Assembly: GCA_050743385.1 (NCBI GenBank)
Contig: JBOGFJ010000303.1
Coordinates: 1 to 22,772 of the forward strand
Length of the DNA stretch: 22,772 nt
Direction: 5' to 3'
From: JACDBD01 sp050743385
Lineage (GTDB): Bacteria; Actinomycetota; Acidimicrobiia; IMCC26256; JACDBD01
Under the pieces are notes generated by a model that was given only the letters and a program-made list of their open reading frames with translations, had not been told where the DNA came from and made no database searches. Both the position numbers and the translations under genes were made by a program. This document shows positions 20,678-22,772 of the stretch, one piece after another (within the stretch, counting starts at the first letter, position 1; each line of letters starts with the position of its first letter).

Positions 20678-20701
20678 GGACGCCGGCGGGCGGGGCGCCG
20701 T

Positions 20702-20707
20702 TACTAT
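20702..20707 (+). promoter_or_regulatory. -10 element (TACTAT) of the cyclic-nucleotide-binding gene
   Basis: TACTAT in an AT-rich patch just after the SDR gene fits a good -10 hexamer. The leader would be about 24 nt and contain the Shine-Dalgarno AAGGGGA 4 nt before ATG 20738, unlike the leaderless neighbours. Confidence 0.45.
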
Positions 20708-20737
20708 GCGGACGGATCGGTCACGACAAGGGGAACG

Positions 20738-21160
20738 ATGAGCTACGACAGCGCGATCTTCCAGACCTACCTCGCCCAGGTGCCGATGTTCCAGGCGTGC
20801 TCCCAGGAAGAAGTCGGGGCGGTCGCCTTTCTCGCCTCGCCGCGGGCGCTCGACCCGGGAACCGCGCTCGTACGCGAGGGCGAGCCCGGCGACGAGTTCT
20901 TCGTGCTCATGATGGGCATCGCGACCGTTACCCGCCGGGGCAAGGAGGTCGCCAAGCTCGAGCCCGGCGACTACTTCGGCGAGCTCGCCCTCTTCGATCC
21001 CGCGCCCCGAAACGCGACCATCACCGCCGACGTCCCCGTCACGGTGGCGGTACTGGAGCGCGACCGGTTCCAGGCCGCGCTCGACGCCGTCCCGGCAATG
21101 CGGGACGCGCTGCTCCGAGGCATGGCGCGACGCCTCCACGAGCTCGACTCCGAGGCCTGA
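20738..21160 (+). CDS. Single-domain cyclic nucleotide-binding protein
   Basis: This 140-residue protein consists of a CRP-like beta-roll only. The core is PGTALVREGEPGDEFFVLMMG (around 40-60), then GDYFGELALFD, and the phosphate-binding cassette FGELALFDPAPRNATI (80-95) with E82 and R91. These two residues usually contact the cAMP ribose and phosphate, so ligand binding looks intact. No helix-turn-helix or other output domain is attached, and the C-terminal helix (MRDALLRGMARRLHELDSEA) ends the protein. It probably acts through a partner. It has its own -10 and Shine-Dalgarno, and the DUF2855 gene follows after 29 bp on the same strand, suggesting an operon. Confidence 0.88.
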   Translation: MSYDSAIFQTYLAQVPMFQACSQEEVGAVAFLASPRALDPGTALVREGEPGDEFFVLMMGIATVTRRGKEVAKLEPGDYFGELALFDPAPRNATITADVPVTVAVLERDRFQAALDAVPAMRDALLRGMARRLHELDSEA

Positions 21161-21189
21161 GCGCGTCCTCCGAGATCGAGGGTGACCCG

Positions 21190-22284
21190 ATGGACTTCGA
21201 GGTCGACCGCACGAACCTGCACGAGTGCCGAGTGGTCGACGTCGAGCCGACCGCGGTCGAACCCGGCGAGGCATTGCTACGCGTCGAGGCGTTCGCGTTC
21301 ACGTCCAACAACATCACGTACGCCGCGCTCGGTGATGCTCTCAGCTACTGGGCATTCTTTCCGGCTCGCGACAGCACCCGCTGGGGACGCGTTCCCGTAT
21401 GGGGCTACGCCTCGGTGGTCGCGACCGGGCACGGCGCCATCGCCGAAGGCACCCGTGTCTACGGCTACCTCCCGATGTCGACCCACGTCGCGGTGACGCC
21501 CGGACGAGTCGACGAGCGAGGGTTCACCGACGTCGCGCCGCATCGGGCCCCGATGGCCGGGGTGTACAACCGATACCTGCGGGTCGACGCCGATCCGATC
21601 CACGATCCCGCGCACGAGGGCCACCGGATGCTCCTCTGGCCGCTCTTCGCCACGTCGTTCCTCATCGACGACCTCCTCGACGACAACGGCCTCTTCGGCG
21701 CGGCCGCCGTCGTGGTCTCGAGCGCCTCGAGCAAGACTGCGATCGGAACCGCGTTCCAGCTCAGCGGGCGGAACACGGCGGAGGTCATCGGGCTGACGTC
21801 GGCCGGCAACGCCGGCTTCGTCGACGGTCTCGGGGTCTACGACCGCGTGGTGACCTACGACGACGTCGCCTCGCTCCCCGAGACCCAAGCGGTCTACGTC
21901 GACATCGCCGGTGACGGCAAGGTCCGCAGTGCCATCCACCAGGCGTACGGCGACCGCTTGGCGTACAGCATGCTGGTGGGGGCCACCCACTGGGACCAGC
22001 CCGCGCCCGCGCCCGCCGCCCTCCCGGGCCCGACACCGACGTTCTTCTTCGCGCCCGACCAGGTCACGAAGCGCGCCAAGGACTGGGGTCAGGCCGGTCT
22101 CGACGACCGGATCGCGGCAGCCTGGCGGCGGTACGTCGACTTCTGCGCCGGATGGGTCGATCTCCGGCACGGCTACGGTCCCGACGCCGTCGAGCGCGTC
22201 TACGTCGAGCTCCTCGAGGGTCGCAGCGACCCCCGGACGGGCCACATCCTCTCGATGGGGCCCGAGCACGACGCCCGAGAGTGA
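21190..22284 (+). CDS. DUF2855 family protein (MDR-like fold)
   Basis: This 364-residue protein matches the DUF2855 pattern. FAFTSNNITYAALGDALSYWAFFP lies near the N-terminus, WGRVPVWGYASVV follows, and VVSSASSKTAIGTAFQL (about 175-193) sits where medium-chain dehydrogenases have their nucleotide-binding region. A terminal RGH-like segment (WVDLRHGYG) follows. The family is reductase-like, but no activity is firmly known to me. The ATG follows GAGGGTGA at short distance. It is the last gene of the rightward pair with the cyclic-nucleotide-binding protein, so its activity or expression might respond to cAMP through that neighbour; this is inference. Confidence 0.85.
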   Translation: MDFEVDRTNLHECRVVDVEPTAVEPGEALLRVEAFAFTSNNITYAALGDALSYWAFFPARDSTRWGRVPVWGYASVVATGHGAIAEGTRVYGYLPMSTHVAVTPGRVDERGFTDVAPHRAPMAGVYNRYLRVDADPIHDPAHEGHRMLLWPLFATSFLIDDLLDDNGLFGAAAVVVSSASSKTAIGTAFQLSGRNTAEVIGLTSAGNAGFVDGLGVYDRVVTYDDVASLPETQAVYVDIAGDGKVRSAIHQAYGDRLAYSMLVGATHWDQPAPAPAALPGPTPTFFFAPDQVTKRAKDWGQAGLDDRIAAAWRRYVDFCAGWVDLRHGYGPDAVERVYVELLEGRSDPRTGHILSMGPEHDARE

Positions 22285-22311
22285 GCGGCACCGGTCACGC
22301 CGGCGGCCCCG

Positions 22312-22593
22312 TCAGGCGGCGAGCAGGTCGGCGTACTCGGGGTGCTCGCGGATGAACTGCGCCACGAACCAGCACCGGGGCACGACGGTGCCGCCCTGGT
22401 GGCGGACATCGTCGAGGGCGCCGCGCACGAGCTCGGCGCCGAGGCCGCGGTTGCGCATCGACCGGTGGATCTCGGTGTGCGGGAACACGAACGTATCGCC
22501 GTCGAGCCGGTAGTCGGCGACGCCCGCGAGCTCACCATCGACGGTGATCTCGTAGCGCTCGCGTCCGGGGTTGTGGCGGACCTCGGTGGCCAT
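22312..22593 (-). CDS. Small GNAT-like N-acetyltransferase (YjdJ/Acetyltransf_CG type)
   Basis: This 93-residue protein is a minimal GCN5-related fold. GELAGVADYRLDGDTFVFPH leads to HTEIHRSMRNRGLGAELVRG, with the acetyl-CoA pyrophosphate loop RNRGLG at 48-53. VVPRCWFVAQFIREHPEYADL follows, with conserved C74. This Cys and the ExHPEY end are typical of the short Acetyltransf_CG family, whose substrates are largely unknown. The ATG is preceded by a purine-rich GAGAGGTGAG. It converges with the DUF2855 gene. The same 14-bp sequence lies on both sides of the gene (22293-22306 and 22622-22635). Confidence 0.9.
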   Translation of the reverse strand: MATEVRHNPGRERYEITVDGELAGVADYRLDGDTFVFPHTEIHRSMRNRGLGAELVRGALDDVRHQGGTVVPRCWFVAQFIREHPEYADLLAA

Positions 22594-22679
22594 GGCTCAC
22601 CTCTCCGGTGGGCTACCCGCTGGTCACGCCGGCGGAAACGGTGCCCCGCCGACTTTGATTCCCGCGACGACGCGGCGGA

Positions 22680-22772
22680 TCAGATGTCGGCGACGAGGTG
22701 CACGGACCCGCTGCGGTCGGGAGCGCCCGGGGCCGGGCTCGCGACCACCGCCACGAGCGCGCCCGCCGCGAC
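22680..22772 (-). CDS. C-terminal end of an unidentified protein (partial)
   Basis: Thirty codons and a TGA at 22680-22682 are visible on the minus strand, and the frame continues past the right edge. The product ends GAPDRSGSVHLVADI after an Ala/Val-rich stretch (VAAGALVAVVASPAPGAP). Codon use has GC-rich third positions like the neighbours. Too little is seen to name a family, and it could be a chance frame. The 86 bp between it and the GNAT gene hold the GNAT leader and one copy of the 14-bp repeat. Confidence 0.4.
   Translation of the reverse strand, partial: VAAGALVAVVASPAPGAPDRSGSVHLVADI

Noticed and set aside
1..22772. tRNA, rRNA, CRISPR array, insertion sequence, phage or toxin-antitoxin module
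   Set aside because: I looked for cloverleaf ends, spaced direct repeats, transposase or integrase motifs and paired small genes of known TA families and saw none. The small genes at 5957-7177 do not resemble a known TA pair.

Overview
The window is gene-dense, very GC-rich DNA. It shows strong G/C preference at third codon positions, many GTG starts and short intergenic gaps. The mix of a seven-iron-type ferredoxin, an F-type penicillin acylase lipoprotein, sulfotransferase, cytochrome P450, amidohydrolase, DUF2855 and RDD proteins suggests an actinobacterium, plausibly of the class Acidimicrobiia. That placement is inference from gene content; no rRNA or tRNA is present to confirm it. I saw no insertion sequence, phage gene, CRISPR array or tRNA.

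Layout. 1-3.5 kb: a partial NYN-type RNase with the start of an S1 domain, a ferredoxin with unusual cysteine spacing, an FAD monooxygenase, an alpha/beta hydrolase and a small two-helix membrane protein. 3.6-6 kb: a PPOx/Nim-like flavin protein, a beta-lactamase-fold serine hydrolase and a ferritin-like protein. 5.95-7.2 kb: an island of small, mostly unrecognised genes (45, 122, 53 and 57 codons) around a 13-bp perfect inverted repeat that carries two outward-facing -10 elements. 7.2-11.7 kb: a catabolic or tailoring-type set of sulfotransferase, P450, methyltransferase and amidohydrolase. 11.7-12.9 kb: an RDD membrane protein, an OsmC peroxiredoxin and a 56-aa membrane protein.

12.95-19.7 kb is an envelope-directed block. 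It holds a lipoprotein hydrolase, two paralogous two-TM proteins with Arg/Ala-rich tails that bracket an M23 peptidase lipoprotein, and a penicillin-acylase lipoprotein. 19.7-22.8 kb: an SDR, a single-domain cyclic-nucleotide-binding protein, a DUF2855 protein, a small GNAT and the C-terminus of one more gene.

Two initiation styles are visible. One class has a clear Shine-Dalgarno (for example 5352, 6734, 7004, 12662, 12769). The other has a TAnnnT-like hexamer ending 6-7 nt before the start codon, which implies leaderless mRNA (2422, 4178, 10513, 11669, 14987, 15080, 16474, 19657, 19727). This pattern also settles several start choices. The best candidates for something undescribed are the paralog/M23 cassette (15080-17103) and the small-gene island (5957-7177).
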